DNA of 64,000 nucleotides from Polaribacter sp. Z022 (GTDB lineage: Bacteria; Bacteroidota; Bacteroidia; Flavobacteriales; Flavobacteriaceae): NCBI RefSeq assembly GCF_023555495.1, contig NZ_JALCZO010000006.1, positions 62,001 through 126,000 of the forward strand, written 5' to 3'. The notes below the pieces were generated by a model. It had not been told where the DNA came from. It saw only the letters and a program-made list of their open reading frames with translations, and ran no database searches. This document shows positions 9,120 to 18,013 of the stretch, in pieces. The position numbers and the translations under genes were made by a program. Within the stretch, counting starts at the first letter, position 1. Each line of letters opens with the position of its first letter.

Positions 9120-9650
9120 CTATTTTATTTTCTCTGGAGCTTCCATTACAGTTCCACATTTGTTACAAGTACATTTTTCTTTGTCAGAGTAAAACTTATC
9201 AAAAATTATTGGTAAATCTACTTCAATATTCTCTAACTTAAACTTCTTTTTGTACAACATATTTCCACAATTTTCACAATACCAAGACAAAGCATCTTTC
9301 ATCTTCTTTTTACGAGGATATTCTATAACCAAACCAACTGTATTAGCTTTTCTTTGAGGAGAATGTGGCACTTTTGCTGGTAGTAAATAAATATCTCCTT
9401 CATTAATTTCTACATCAACAGGTTTGCCATTATCGTCAATAATTTTTAAAACCATATCACCTTCAACCTGATAGAAAAACTCAGGCGTTTCATTGTAATG
9501 ATAATCTTTTCTGTTATTTGGCCCACCAACAACCATTACAATATACTCTCCATTATCCCACACACACTTATTACCAACTGGTGGTTTTAATAAATGTCTA
9601 TGTTCATCAATCCACTTTTTAAAATTTAAAGGCTGTACTAATTTACTCAT
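9120..9650 (-). CDS. nbaC: 3-hydroxyanthranilate 3,4-dioxygenase
   Basis: The enzyme opens the ring of 3-hydroxyanthranilate to 2-amino-3-carboxymuconate semialdehyde, which cyclises to quinolinate or is degraded further. The protein is 176 residues from ATG at 9650. Longer readings into 9731 run through a repeat element and are not real. The iron ligands H51, E57 and H96 and the substrate residues R47, R100 and E110 match the bacterial enzyme almost number for number. C125/C128 and C162/C165 form the rubredoxin-like second iron site of the bacterial type. It is the last gene of the kynurenine operon and is separated from it by the repeat. Confidence 0.95.
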   Translation of the reverse strand: MSKLVQPLNFKKWIDEHRHLLKPPVGNKCVWDNGEYIVMVVGGPNNRKDYHYNETPEFFYQVEGDMVLKIIDDNGKPVDVEINEGDIYLLPAKVPHSPQRKANTVGLVIEYPRKKKMKDALSWYCENCGNMLYKKKFKLENIEVDLPIIFDKFYSDKEKCTCNKCGTVMEAPEKIK

Positions 9651-9661
9651 GCTATTTTTTT

Positions 9662-9786
9662 TTGGGCGTTCCCTAAAGGTCGGGCTTTTCACTATATCTT
9701 TTTTTCTTGTTCTCGATACAAAATTGTTCATTCTTCACAAATTCACTCAAACAAACAAAAAAGGATGTCGTTTCAATCCCTAACGC
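9662..9786 (-). repeat. Interspersed structured repeat, copy 1 (minus)
   Basis: On the minus strand this reads GCGTTAGGGATTGAAACG at one end and AGGGAACGCCC at the other. It contains TTTGAGTGAATTTGTGAAG and GTATCGAGAAC and ends just before the dioxygenase start. The copy at 27881-28010 matches it along nearly its whole length. The ends can pair (GCGTT/AACGC), and an internal imperfect hairpin brings GAGTGAATTTGT against ACAATTTTGTATCGAG-like sequence. It sits between two genes of the kynurenine operon, so it would be part of that mRNA. Confidence 0.8.
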
Positions 9787-9811
9787 AAAATCCGTTATAA
9801 ATTTAAACTTT

Positions 9812-10027
9812 TTATTCTTTTAAAATCATTTTCTTAATCTTAACAGCTTTCTCAAAATGATCTAATTTGTGTGTTTCAATCCACCATGTTGCAACCTCCA
9901 TTAACAAACTAGGATTATCATTTTTATTTTTAAAAAAAGCATAAAAAGACAAACCAACACTGTCTCCTTTTTTGGCGATTTTTTCGTCACAAACTGCAAT
10001 TATTTTTTCTTTTATTTCTTTATTCAT
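9812..10027 (-). CDS. Small hypothetical protein in kynurenine operon (71 aa)
   Basis: The protein starts MNKEIKEKIIAVCDEKIAKKG, is helical, charged and lysine-rich, and has no signal peptide or membrane segment. It lies 5 bases after the FAD monooxygenase and upstream of the dioxygenase, in the same direction. The context suggests a role linked to tryptophan or kynurenine breakdown. I do not recognise the family, and no catalytic motif is visible. The tight spacing and good start codon support it as a real gene. Confidence 0.7.
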   Translation of the reverse strand: MNKEIKEKIIAVCDEKIAKKGDSVGLSFYAFFKNKNDNPSLLMEVATWWIETHKLDHFEKAVKIKKMILKE

Positions 10028-10032
10028 CTATA

Positions 10033-11169
10033 TTATTTTTCAAGCGTATATAATGCAATCATTTTTTTATTAATTATACTTTTAGGTATAATTTTTATCA
10101 TAAAGTTTCTAAAACCTCTACCATATTTCCAATGTGCCATTTTACCTGTAGTCCAAGATTGATTTACAACCATATCTACTTTTTGTTGTCTTTGTTTCTG
10201 AAACAATTTAAACACATTTTCTTTTGGATTACTGGCAATTAAATTACTTAAAAAATGAGCATCTTCTATAGCTTGTGCACCTCCTTGTCCCATATTTGGT
10301 GTTGTAGCATGACCTGCATCACCAATTAAACAAACATTATTTTTATGCCATTTTTTTAAGGGATTTAAATCGTAAATATCATTTCTAATAATATTATTTT
10401 CATCTGTAGAAACTATTAAATTTGTAACTAAAGAATGATATTTAGCAAACATTTTTAACAACTTTTCTTTTACCAAACCTGGTTTATCTTTACCATTTGC
10501 TTCAGAAAGAGTTACTGCAAACCAATAAACTTTATCATTAGATATTTTTGAAATTCCAAAACGAGTTGTATTTCCCCAAAGTTCAAAACCATGATGTAAA
10601 TATTTTTTAGCTAAAGAAAAAGTTGTAACACCTCTCCAACAAGTCTGTCCAGAATATCTTTTACTACTTTCTGGAAATAACTGTTTTCTAACTTTAGAGT
10701 TTATTCCGTCTGCAGCTATTAAAAAATCGGTTTCAGTTTTGGTTGCATCATCAAAGGTAATTTCTATTTTTTTTGATGTCAATTCTTTAAAAGATTGAAA
10801 ACCTTTATTTAAAAATACTTTTTCTTTAGGAATTTTAGAAAACAATATTTTTTGCAATGCAGCTCTATGAATAGATATTGTACTATAGCCAAAAATATCT
10901 TTTACAAAATCTTGATTACTTTCTGAAATAGGAGATAAATCTGATTTTCCAATTGTTATTTTATGAATACTATTCCCACTTTCAGAAACTTCTTTTAAAA
11001 CATCTAAGTTTTCTAATACTTGTAAGGCATTTGGCGCTAACCAAATACCTGCTCCTACTTCATTTAAAGTAGCAGCTTTTTCAAAAATTTGATAAGGAAT
11101 TCCTTTCTTTTCAAAAGCCAAAGCTGTAGTTAGACCTCCAATTCCTGCCCCAATAATTGTATACGTCAT
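10033..11169 (-). CDS. FAD-dependent aromatic monooxygenase (group A flavoprotein hydroxylase)
   Basis: The 378-residue protein has the PHBH/salicylate-hydroxylase fold. An N-terminal GxGxxG (YTIIGAGIGGLTTALAFEKKG) binds FAD, DFLIAADGINSKVR is the DG motif binding FAD and NAD(P)H, and CLIGDAGHATTPNMGQGGAQAIEDA is the GD motif. Such enzymes hydroxylate aromatic acids using NAD(P)H and O2. It is distinct from the KMO encoded upstream in the same operon. Its substrate is not evident. A hydroxylated anthranilate or kynurenine derivative is an inference from context. It lies 4 bases after the DUF1697 gene. Confidence 0.9.
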   Translation of the reverse strand: MTYTIIGAGIGGLTTALAFEKKGIPYQIFEKAATLNEVGAGIWLAPNALQVLENLDVLKEVSESGNSIHKITIGKSDLSPISESNQDFVKDIFGYSTISIHRAALQKILFSKIPKEKVFLNKGFQSFKELTSKKIEITFDDATKTETDFLIAADGINSKVRKQLFPESSKRYSGQTCWRGVTTFSLAKKYLHHGFELWGNTTRFGISKISNDKVYWFAVTLSEANGKDKPGLVKEKLLKMFAKYHSLVTNLIVSTDENNIIRNDIYDLNPLKKWHKNNVCLIGDAGHATTPNMGQGGAQAIEDAHFLSNLIASNPKENVFKLFQKQRQQKVDMVVNQSWTTGKMAHWKYGRGFRNFMIKIIPKSIINKKMIALYTLEK

Positions 11170-11173
11170 TCTA

Positions 11174-11695
11174 TTATTCTGTTGCTAATGCTAATAATTT
11201 AATTGTAGTTTTATAGTTTCTGGTTGTTGCAATAACCTCTAATTTCTTTTCTAAAACATTGTTGGTAATTTTTGTTTTCCCAAATCCTGAAGGACAAATT
11301 AAATACACAATATCATCATCAATTTTATATTTGTCTTCTCCTATATTTTTAATTTCAATCTGTGTTTTAGACGTTTTACTATTTAAAAAAACAAAAGCCA
11401 CAATTTTAGGATTGTCTGTAGAAAATGGATATTTTTTAATTGCCTTTTTAAATTCTGAAACAGTTTTTACAATTACAGGTACCTCAAAACCAAACTTGGT
11501 TTTTATTCCATCTTTTATAAGTTTACAAACTTCACTTTTACTTTTTTCAGATTCTAAAATAATATTTCCACTCTGTATGTAGGTTTGTATATTTTGAAAT
11601 GCTAGATTTTTTAATAAATCTCGTAAATCTGCCATAGGAATTTTGTTTTTTCCAGAGACATTGATTCCTCTTAATAATATGATGTATTTATTCAT
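11174..11695 (-). CDS. DUF1697 domain protein
   Basis: The 173-residue protein shows the DUF1697 signature at its N-terminus (YIILLRGINVSGKNKIPMADL, then IQTYIQSGNIILES) and the later conserved VYLICPSGFGKTKITN. It is cytosolic. The family is common and of unknown function. Its placement is unusual: it abuts kmo (stop 11696, start 11695) and precedes the FAD monooxygenase by 4 bases, so it is firmly inside the kynurenine operon. Confidence 0.9.
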   Translation of the reverse strand: MNKYIILLRGINVSGKNKIPMADLRDLLKNLAFQNIQTYIQSGNIILESEKSKSEVCKLIKDGIKTKFGFEVPVIVKTVSEFKKAIKKYPFSTDNPKIVAFVFLNSKTSKTQIEIKNIGEDKYKIDDDIVYLICPSGFGKTKITNNVLEKKLEVIATTRNYKTTIKLLALATE

Positions 11696-13105
11696 TTACA
11701 ATCCAGCAATTTTATCTTCTAGTAAAATTTGGTTGGTTTTTTCTACTACTTTAGTTAATACAGTTTTTAAATTTTTAAGATCTTTTAAATCATTTTTAGC
11801 TAGTAAGTTTAAAAGGGCTTTGTCTTGTGCTCTTCCTTTTTTTAGAGCTTCAAAATACCCTATATTTTCATTAAAAGTAACCATAGAATATTTTGAAAAA
11901 TATTTATTTGGAAACTCTTTTTCTAAACTCATTTCTAATTTTCTTTTTGCTTTAAATATTGGGTTTGCAACATGATCTCTCATTTCAGAAAAATTATCAA
12001 TTGCTAAATCTGCAATAGCATCTGTGTCTTTTTTTCTTGCTTTTTGATAGGTTTTAAAAACAGTTTTCCAATCTAAATTTTCGGCATTATTTTCAAATTG
12101 ACTAAGAATTTCATCAAATACAGTAACATCTTCAAAAGAAGCATTCATACCTTGTCCGTAAAAAGGAACAATTGCATGTGCAGCATCACCCATTAACAAC
12201 GTTTTATTTAAATAAGACCAAGGAGTGCATTTTACAGTTCCTAGAACTCCTGTAGGATTGTTTAAAAACTCTTCTTTAATATTTGGAATTATTTTTAAAG
12301 CATCTGGAAATTCTTGCTCAAAAAATTGAGTGATTTTTGTTTCTGACGTTAAGTTTTCGAAATTAAATTCGCCTTCATTATAACTTAAAAAGAGAGTAAC
12401 TGTAAAACTACCATCTAAATTTGGCAACGCAATTAACATAAAATCTCCACGAGGCCAAATATGTAAATGCTGTTTACTTATTTGATGATTTCCGTTTTTA
12501 TCTGCAGGAATTTCTAACTCTTTATATCCATGATTTAAATAATTTTGAGAAAGACTAAACAAAAATTTCTTTTCTAAATAATAACTTTTTCTAAGAGAAG
12601 AACCTGCTCCATCTGCTCCTAAAATTATTGCTGCTTTAATTGGAAATTCTTTATTAGTTATATAATTTTTTAAATAAGCTGTAGTATGATCTAAATCTAC
12701 TCTTTTGCATTTTGTATTAAAATGAATTTTAACATTTTTATGCTTCTCTAATTCTGTTAACAACACTCCATTTAAATCTCCTCTAGAAATAGAATTGATA
12801 TATTCTTTTTCTCTTCCAGAATAACTAGAAGAATAAGTATTTCCTTTTCTATCATGAATCATTCTGCCATACATTGGTATAGATATTTCTCTAGCCAACT
12901 CATCAACGCCACATAAACGTAAAGCTTTAAAACCTCTGTCTGACAAAGCTAAATTTATACTTCTACCTGCAGAAATATCAACTTTTCTAAGATCTGGTCT
13001 ACTTTCAAACACCTCTACTTTATAACCTCTTTGCGCCAATCTTAAAGCTAATAATGAACCACATAAACCTGATCCTATTATTAAAATTTTATCTTGTTTA
13101 TTCAT
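11696..13105 (-). CDS. kmo: Kynurenine 3-monooxygenase
   Basis: The 469-residue flavoprotein hydroxylates L-kynurenine to 3-hydroxykynurenine with NADPH and O2. Visible are the FAD motif (ILIIGSGLCGSLLALRLAQRG), the KMO-typical ISAGRSINLALSDRG with the substrate-side arginine, the DG motif (ILGADGAGSSLRK) and the GD motif (LMGDAAHAIVPFYGQGMNASFED). The C-terminal helical part lacks the hydrophobic anchor of mitochondrial KMO, as usual for bacteria. It is the second gene of the operon, 73 bases after kynU. Confidence 0.96.
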   Translation of the reverse strand: MNKQDKILIIGSGLCGSLLALRLAQRGYKVEVFESRPDLRKVDISAGRSINLALSDRGFKALRLCGVDELAREISIPMYGRMIHDRKGNTYSSSYSGREKEYINSISRGDLNGVLLTELEKHKNVKIHFNTKCKRVDLDHTTAYLKNYITNKEFPIKAAIILGADGAGSSLRKSYYLEKKFLFSLSQNYLNHGYKELEIPADKNGNHQISKQHLHIWPRGDFMLIALPNLDGSFTVTLFLSYNEGEFNFENLTSETKITQFFEQEFPDALKIIPNIKEEFLNNPTGVLGTVKCTPWSYLNKTLLMGDAAHAIVPFYGQGMNASFEDVTVFDEILSQFENNAENLDWKTVFKTYQKARKKDTDAIADLAIDNFSEMRDHVANPIFKAKRKLEMSLEKEFPNKYFSKYSMVTFNENIGYFEALKKGRAQDKALLNLLAKNDLKDLKNLKTVLTKVVEKTNQILLEDKIAGL

Positions 13106-13178
13106 ATACTCCCCAAACTTGTATCAGGATTTTTTGTTTAACTTCTTTTCCTCTTATAATTTTATAAAAAACACTCAA

Positions 13179-14438
13179 CTACAATAAATCTTTTAAAATT
13201 GAAACCATTCTATATACATCTTCAAAAGTATTATAAAGTGGAGTTGGTGCACAACGAATTACATCTGGTTCTCTCCAATCTGTAATTATATGATTTTCTG
13301 TTAGTTTTTTATGCAAACTTTTATCAGCATTTTTTACCTGAATAGATAATTGACAACCTCTTTCTTTTGGATTTTTAGGTGTAATAATTTTAATATCATC
13401 AGACCCTATTTCTTGTATTAAAAACTCGAAATAACCTGTAAGTTTTTCTGATTTTTCTCTTAAAACTTCCATTCCAACTTCATCAAACATTTCTAAAGAG
13501 GCTTTTATAGCTGCCATTGATAAAATTGGCGGATTTGATAATTGCCAACCTTCTGCTCCATCCATAACATCAAAAGGCATTCGCATATTAAAACGTGTTT
13601 CTTTATTATGGTTCCACCAACCTGCAAAACGTGGTAAATCTTTATTTTTTGCATGTTTTTCATGTACAAATATGGCAGATAAACTTCCTGGTCCTGAATT
13701 TAAATATTTATATGTACACCAAGCAGCAAAATCTATATTAGAATCGTGTAAATTTGGTTGAATATTTCCTGCTCCATGAGCTAAATCTATACCTACAACA
13801 CATTTTTTTGAGTGACCAATTTCTGCAATCCGTTTTAAATCTAAATACTGACCTGTGTAATAATTTAATCCTCCAATAAGAAGTAAAGCTATTTCTTCTC
13901 CTTGCTTATCTACAATAGTTTCTAAATCTTCAATTCTTAAAAGTTCTTCTCCTTTTCTTGGTTTCCATTCTATTACATCATCTTTAGAAAAACCATGAAA
14001 TTTAAGTTGAGATTCTACAGCATATCTATCTGAAGGAAAAGCATCACTTTCAATAACAATTTTATATTTGGTTTTTGTAGGCCTGTAAAAAGACACCATT
14101 AACAAATGCAAATTGGTTGTTAAAGTATTCATTACTCCTACTTCTATTGGTTTTGCTCCAACAATTTTAGCCATTTTTTTGTTTAACGATTCATGATAAT
14201 GTAACCATGGAGTTTTCGCTTCAAAATGACCTTCTACTCCTAAATTTGCCCAATCTTCTAATTCTTGATTGATATATTCTTTGGTTGATTTTGGCTGTAA
14301 CCCTAAAGAATTACCTGTAAAATACAACCAATCGTTTCCGTTTTTATCTTTTGGAATTAGAAATTGATTTCTATATTTAGCTAATTGATCTTCTTTATCT
14401 TGTTGTTGAGCAAATGCCAACGAATTTTGATATTGCAT
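13179..14438 (-). CDS. kynU: Kynureninase
   Basis: This PLP enzyme (419 residues) cleaves 3-hydroxykynurenine or kynurenine to (3-hydroxy)anthranilate and alanine. The PLP lysine is K244 in CTYKYLNSGPG, and D218 in GIDLAHGAGN holds the cofactor nitrogen. FYRPT, GWWNH and the C-terminal WREPDVIRCAPTPLYN are kynureninase landmarks. It is the first gene of the minus-strand operon and has a good Bacteroidetes-type promoter just upstream. No tryptophan dioxygenase or formamidase gene is present in the window, so the first steps must be encoded elsewhere. Confidence 0.96.
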   Translation of the reverse strand: MQYQNSLAFAQQQDKEDQLAKYRNQFLIPKDKNGNDWLYFTGNSLGLQPKSTKEYINQELEDWANLGVEGHFEAKTPWLHYHESLNKKMAKIVGAKPIEVGVMNTLTTNLHLLMVSFYRPTKTKYKIVIESDAFPSDRYAVESQLKFHGFSKDDVIEWKPRKGEELLRIEDLETIVDKQGEEIALLLIGGLNYYTGQYLDLKRIAEIGHSKKCVVGIDLAHGAGNIQPNLHDSNIDFAAWCTYKYLNSGPGSLSAIFVHEKHAKNKDLPRFAGWWNHNKETRFNMRMPFDVMDGAEGWQLSNPPILSMAAIKASLEMFDEVGMEVLREKSEKLTGYFEFLIQEIGSDDIKIITPKNPKERGCQLSIQVKNADKSLHKKLTENHIITDWREPDVIRCAPTPLYNTFEDVYRMVSILKDLL

Positions 14439-14458
14439 CTATTAAAAATGATTTATTC

Positions 14459-14489
14459 CAAATATAAAACAATCCCATTGAGAATTCAA
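14459..14489 (-). promoter_or_regulatory. Bacteroidetes-type promoter of the kynurenine operon
   Basis: On the minus strand TTG (14489-14487) is followed after 20 bases by TATATTTG (14466-14459), matching the -33/-7 consensus TTG-N19-21-TAnnTTTG. Transcription would begin about 15 bases before the kynU ATG. This is the best promoter match that I found in the window. Confidence 0.65.
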
Positions 14490-14533
14490 TTTTTGAGTTT
14501 TGATTTTTTGTACTTTAGCTAAAAATACACTCA

Positions 14534-15721
14534 ATGAAAATAATAAAATTCATTCCTTTTGCATTCATATTCATTTTACTTTCTTGTAGTGAAGGTGAAA
14601 AATCTTTTAAAGATTTTAATGCTATTTATTCTGAAATTAAAAAAGAATACGCTCCAGACAAACGAGTTGAATTATTTGATATTCAACTAAATGCATTAAA
14701 CAACACATATATTTTAGAAGGAGAAACTACTTCTGCTGAAGCTTTTACAATTCTTTTAGATAGTTTAAATAAAAGAAAAGTAATTTACCAAAATAAAGTA
14801 AGAGTATTGCCAGATTCTGCAGTTGGTAATTTAAGTTATGCTATTGCTAAAAACTCTGTAATTAACATTCGCTCTAAACCTAAACACTCTGCAGAATTAG
14901 GTACACAGGGTTTGCTAGGAATGACTTTAAGAGTCTTAGATAAAAAAGGTGATTTTTATAGAGTACAAACTCCAGACAAATATATTTCTTGGGTAGATAG
15001 AGGAGGAATAATAAGAGTTAACAAAGCAGATAGAGATAGATGGTTTGGAGAAAAAAAGATAATTTACAATAAGAATTTTGGATATGTATATAAGGATATG
15101 AGTGAAAATTCTGAAATTGTTTCTGACATTACTTTAGGAGGAATTTTAAAATTTAATGGAATTAAATCTGGATTTTTTGAGGTAGAATTTCCTGACAAAA
15201 GAAAAGGTTATGTTAAAACTAATGAGGTTACATATTATGATTCTTGGTTATATAATTTAAACCCTACAAAAGAAAGCTTAGAGAATGTTGCAAAAACAAT
15301 GACAGGTTTTCCTTATCTATGGGGTGGAACCTCTAGCAAAGGAATGGATTGTAGTGGTTTTACAAAAACTGTGTATTTAATGAATGGTTTTATTATTCCT
15401 AGAGATGCTTCTCAACAAATTAATGCAGGAAAAACGGTAGACAAAAACCTTGATTTTTCTGATTTAGAAAAAGGTGATTTGATGTTTTTTGGTAAAAAAG
15501 CAACTGCTAATAAAAAACAACGAGTAACTCATGTTGGTATTTGGTTAGGAAATGACAAAATGGAATTTATTCATTCTGCAGGAAATGTGCATTTGAGTTC
15601 TATGGATGAAAACGAAGCCAATTATGATGGTTTTAATAAGAATAGATATTTAGGAAGTAGACGTTATTTAGGTGTAAAGGACAAAATGATAATTGATTTA
15701 AAAGAAAAAATTAAGCTTTAA
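14534..15721 (+). CDS. SH3-domain NlpC/P60 (C40) peptidoglycan endopeptidase lipoprotein
   Basis: The 395-residue protein has a lipoprotein signal ending in LLSC (Cys18), two bacterial SH3-like domains (around residues 105-155 with VINIRSKPKHSAEL, and 170-235), and a C-terminal NlpC/P60 domain. The catalytic triad is C273 (GMDCSGF), H333 (THVGIW) and H347 (FIHSAG). The family usually cuts gamma-D-Glu-diaminopimelate bonds in peptide stems and works in the periplasm on muropeptides or cell-wall remodelling. It is monocistronic and divergent from kynU. Confidence 0.93.
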   Translation: MKIIKFIPFAFIFILLSCSEGEKSFKDFNAIYSEIKKEYAPDKRVELFDIQLNALNNTYILEGETTSAEAFTILLDSLNKRKVIYQNKVRVLPDSAVGNLSYAIAKNSVINIRSKPKHSAELGTQGLLGMTLRVLDKKGDFYRVQTPDKYISWVDRGGIIRVNKADRDRWFGEKKIIYNKNFGYVYKDMSENSEIVSDITLGGILKFNGIKSGFFEVEFPDKRKGYVKTNEVTYYDSWLYNLNPTKESLENVAKTMTGFPYLWGGTSSKGMDCSGFTKTVYLMNGFIIPRDASQQINAGKTVDKNLDFSDLEKGDLMFFGKKATANKKQRVTHVGIWLGNDKMEFIHSAGNVHLSSMDENEANYDGFNKNRYLGSRRYLGVKDKMIIDLKEKIKL

Positions 15722-15777
15722 TTAAATTTGCAAACAAGTTTAGCCCTGATTAACTCCGATTTTCTATTTTATTGAGT

Positions 15778-15900
15778 CGTTGAATGCTATGCATTTGAAA
15801 CGATTTGTTTAAGCTCTTTTTTACTGTCAGTTCGAGTAAATTTTGAAGAATGAAAAATTTGTATCGAGAACTAGTAATAAAAAAAGCGAGTAGTGAAAGC
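15778..15900 (+). repeat. Interspersed structured repeat, copy 2 (degenerate)
   Basis: It shares GAAACGA, TGTCAGTTCGAGTAAATTTT, GAAGAATGAA, TTTGTATCGAGAAC and TAGTGAAAGC in the same order as the copy at 27881-28010, with more substitutions and without the distal GGGAACGCCC end. It lies between two converging genes, upstream of a shared terminator. Confidence 0.7.
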
Positions 15901-15922
15901 AGAAAATAGCTTCAAAAAAATA

Positions 15923-15961
15923 TAAAAACACCTTCAAATTAAAATCTGAAGGTGTTTTTAT
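15923..15961. terminator. Bidirectional terminator
   Basis: The perfect inverted repeat AAAAACACCTTCA / TGAAGGTGTTTTT has A/T runs on both sides. It serves the converging NlpC/P60 lipoprotein and serB-serA genes. Confidence 0.85.
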
Positions 15962-15979
15962 ATTTTTAAAAGAAACTTA

Positions 15980-17872
15980 TTAATACAGTACTCTAAATCT
16001 TATAGTTCCTTCTACAGCTCTTAATTCATCTAAAACTTCTGTTTTATAATCTTTATCTAAATCTGTAATTACATAACCTACACTTGGGTCTGTAGATAAA
16101 TACTGACCTGTTATATTTAAATTGTATTTAGCTAAGATTTCGTTTATTTTAGCCATAACACCTGGAACGTTTTTATGAATATGTAAAAAACGATGTGCTT
16201 TGGTTTGTCTTGGCAAACGAATATTTGGGAAGTTTACAGCATCTACTGTATTTCCAGAATTTATATAAGCCATAATTTTACCTGGTACAAAATCTGCAAT
16301 ATCTCTTTGTGCTTCTTCTGTACTACCACCTACATGTGGAGTTAAAATTACATTTGGTAAACCTTGTAATTCTGTAACAAAATCTCCATTTTTTCTTGGC
16401 TCTGATGGATAAACATCTATAGCAGCTCCAGCAATTTTTCCGCTTTTTAAAGCCGCAACTAAAGCAGGAATATCTACTACAAAACCACGAGCTAAATTAA
16501 CTAATACTGCTCCATCTTTCATTTGAGAAATTTCTCTTTCTCCAAAGAAGTTTTTATTAGCTGCATTATCATCTACGTGTAAACTAACTGCATCAGAAAT
16601 TTTTAATAATTCTTCTAAAGAATTCATTCTTGTTGCATTACCTAATGCTAATTTATCTTCAACATCATAGTAATATACATCCATTCCTAAAGCTTCTGCT
16701 AAAACAGACAATTGTTTACCAATGTTACCATAACCAACAATTCCTAATTTTTTACTACGAACTTCTTTAGAACCTTCTGCTGTTTTGTTCCACTGACCAT
16801 TATGAATTTCTGTACTTCTTTGAAAAACAGAACGCATTAACATAATAATTTCTCCAATTGCTAACTCTACAACAGAACGTGTATTACTATATGGAGCATT
16901 AAAAACAACAACTCCTTTTTCTTTACAGGCTTCTAAATCTATTTGTTTTGTACCAATACAAAAAGCACTTACTACCATTAATTTATTGGCAGCTTCAACA
17001 ACTTTTTTAGTTACTTGTGTTTTAGAACGAATACCTAAAACGTGTACGTCTTTTATTTTTTCTATCAATTCGTCTTCAGACAAACTTTTAGATACAGTTT
17101 CTACAGAAAAACCATCTTCAGATAATCTTGCAAAAGCATCTGGATGTACGTTTTCTAATAATAATATTTTAATTCTGTTCTTTGGGAATGATATATTTCT
17201 TGGCAACTTGTTAACGTATAAAAATTCATCTAAATTTGGGGCAATGTGGTCTGCGTTTTCTGTAGTTTTTACTCTAGAAACATTTTCTGTATATGCAAAA
17301 AACTTATCTGCTATACCAGCTTCACGAGTTACATAATCACTGTACCCATCACCAATAACTTGTATTTCTCCAACTAAATTCATGTCTTTTAAACACTTAA
17401 TTTTTCCATTGTGTTGAGAAAGTGGATTGTTAGCATCGAAACCAACTATTTTTCCATTTTCATCGAACTCAAATGTGTTTGCATACACTCTTTCAGATGG
17501 TATATTGTATTCTAATACAATAGGGTCTATAAACTCTTTAAATCCACACGAAATTACATAAATATCGTCAGCAAATTCTTCAAAAAACTCTTTATTGCTT
17601 TCAATAGATTTTGATACTTGCTTTTTTAATGCTGTAATTAAACCTGTTAAATCTACTTTATTAGCTTCTAGTAATTTAATTCTTCTTTCTAAAGATTCTG
17701 TAAAGGAGATTTCTCCATCAATCCCTAAGTTAGTAATGTCTATTATTTCTTGAATAATAGCATCTTTTCTTGGGTTATTTTCTAGTGTAATTTCTGCTAA
17801 AACATCTAGCGCTTCAACTTTTGTTAAAGTGCTATCAAAATCGAAAATATAATTTCTTTTTGTGGTAATCAT
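15980..17872 (-). CDS. serA: Fused phosphoserine phosphatase - D-3-phosphoglycerate dehydrogenase (SerB-SerA)
   Basis: The 630-residue protein combines two serine-biosynthesis enzymes. Residues about 1-220 form a HAD phosphatase of the SerB type: D11 and D13 in FDFDSTLT, ISCGFKEFIDP, then GDGYSDYVTR. Residues about 230-630 form a SerA of E. coli type: an NAD Rossmann motif (LGIVGYGNIGKQ), VNLARGFVVD, TPHVGGSTEEAQ with the catalytic His, and a C-terminal ACT domain (HKNVPGVMAKINEIL), suggesting serine feedback. It therefore carries steps 1 and 3, and SerC (step 2) is not in the window. The start follows a TATATTTG box by about 40 bases. Confidence 0.93.
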   Translation of the reverse strand: MITTKRNYIFDFDSTLTKVEALDVLAEITLENNPRKDAIIQEIIDITNLGIDGEISFTESLERRIKLLEANKVDLTGLITALKKQVSKSIESNKEFFEEFADDIYVISCGFKEFIDPIVLEYNIPSERVYANTFEFDENGKIVGFDANNPLSQHNGKIKCLKDMNLVGEIQVIGDGYSDYVTREAGIADKFFAYTENVSRVKTTENADHIAPNLDEFLYVNKLPRNISFPKNRIKILLLENVHPDAFARLSEDGFSVETVSKSLSEDELIEKIKDVHVLGIRSKTQVTKKVVEAANKLMVVSAFCIGTKQIDLEACKEKGVVVFNAPYSNTRSVVELAIGEIIMLMRSVFQRSTEIHNGQWNKTAEGSKEVRSKKLGIVGYGNIGKQLSVLAEALGMDVYYYDVEDKLALGNATRMNSLEELLKISDAVSLHVDDNAANKNFFGEREISQMKDGAVLVNLARGFVVDIPALVAALKSGKIAGAAIDVYPSEPRKNGDFVTELQGLPNVILTPHVGGSTEEAQRDIADFVPGKIMAYINSGNTVDAVNFPNIRLPRQTKAHRFLHIHKNVPGVMAKINEILAKYNLNITGQYLSTDPSVGYVITDLDKDYKTEVLDELRAVEGTIRFRVLY

Positions 17873-17911
17873 TACTTAAAAATCTCTATTGAATTTAAGT
17901 CAGTAAATCTA

Positions 17912-17919
17912 CAAATATA
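17912..17919 (-). promoter_or_regulatory. -7 box of serB-serA
   Basis: TATATTTG on the minus strand, 40 bases before the ATG, matches TAnnTTTG. I see no clear TTG at the -33 position. Confidence 0.4.
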
Positions 17920-18013
17920 GTAGGGAATTATGAAGCTAACTTACAGTTTTATGATATCTATTTTATTTTTAAAAAATATTGAAAATTAATTACAAATAAG
18001 ACTAGTTTAATCC

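Noticed and set aside
9651..9731. N-terminal extension of the 3-hydroxyanthranilate dioxygenase
   Set aside because: It is encoded by the repeat element, and the family starts at the Met at 9650, which also restores the known numbering of the iron ligands.
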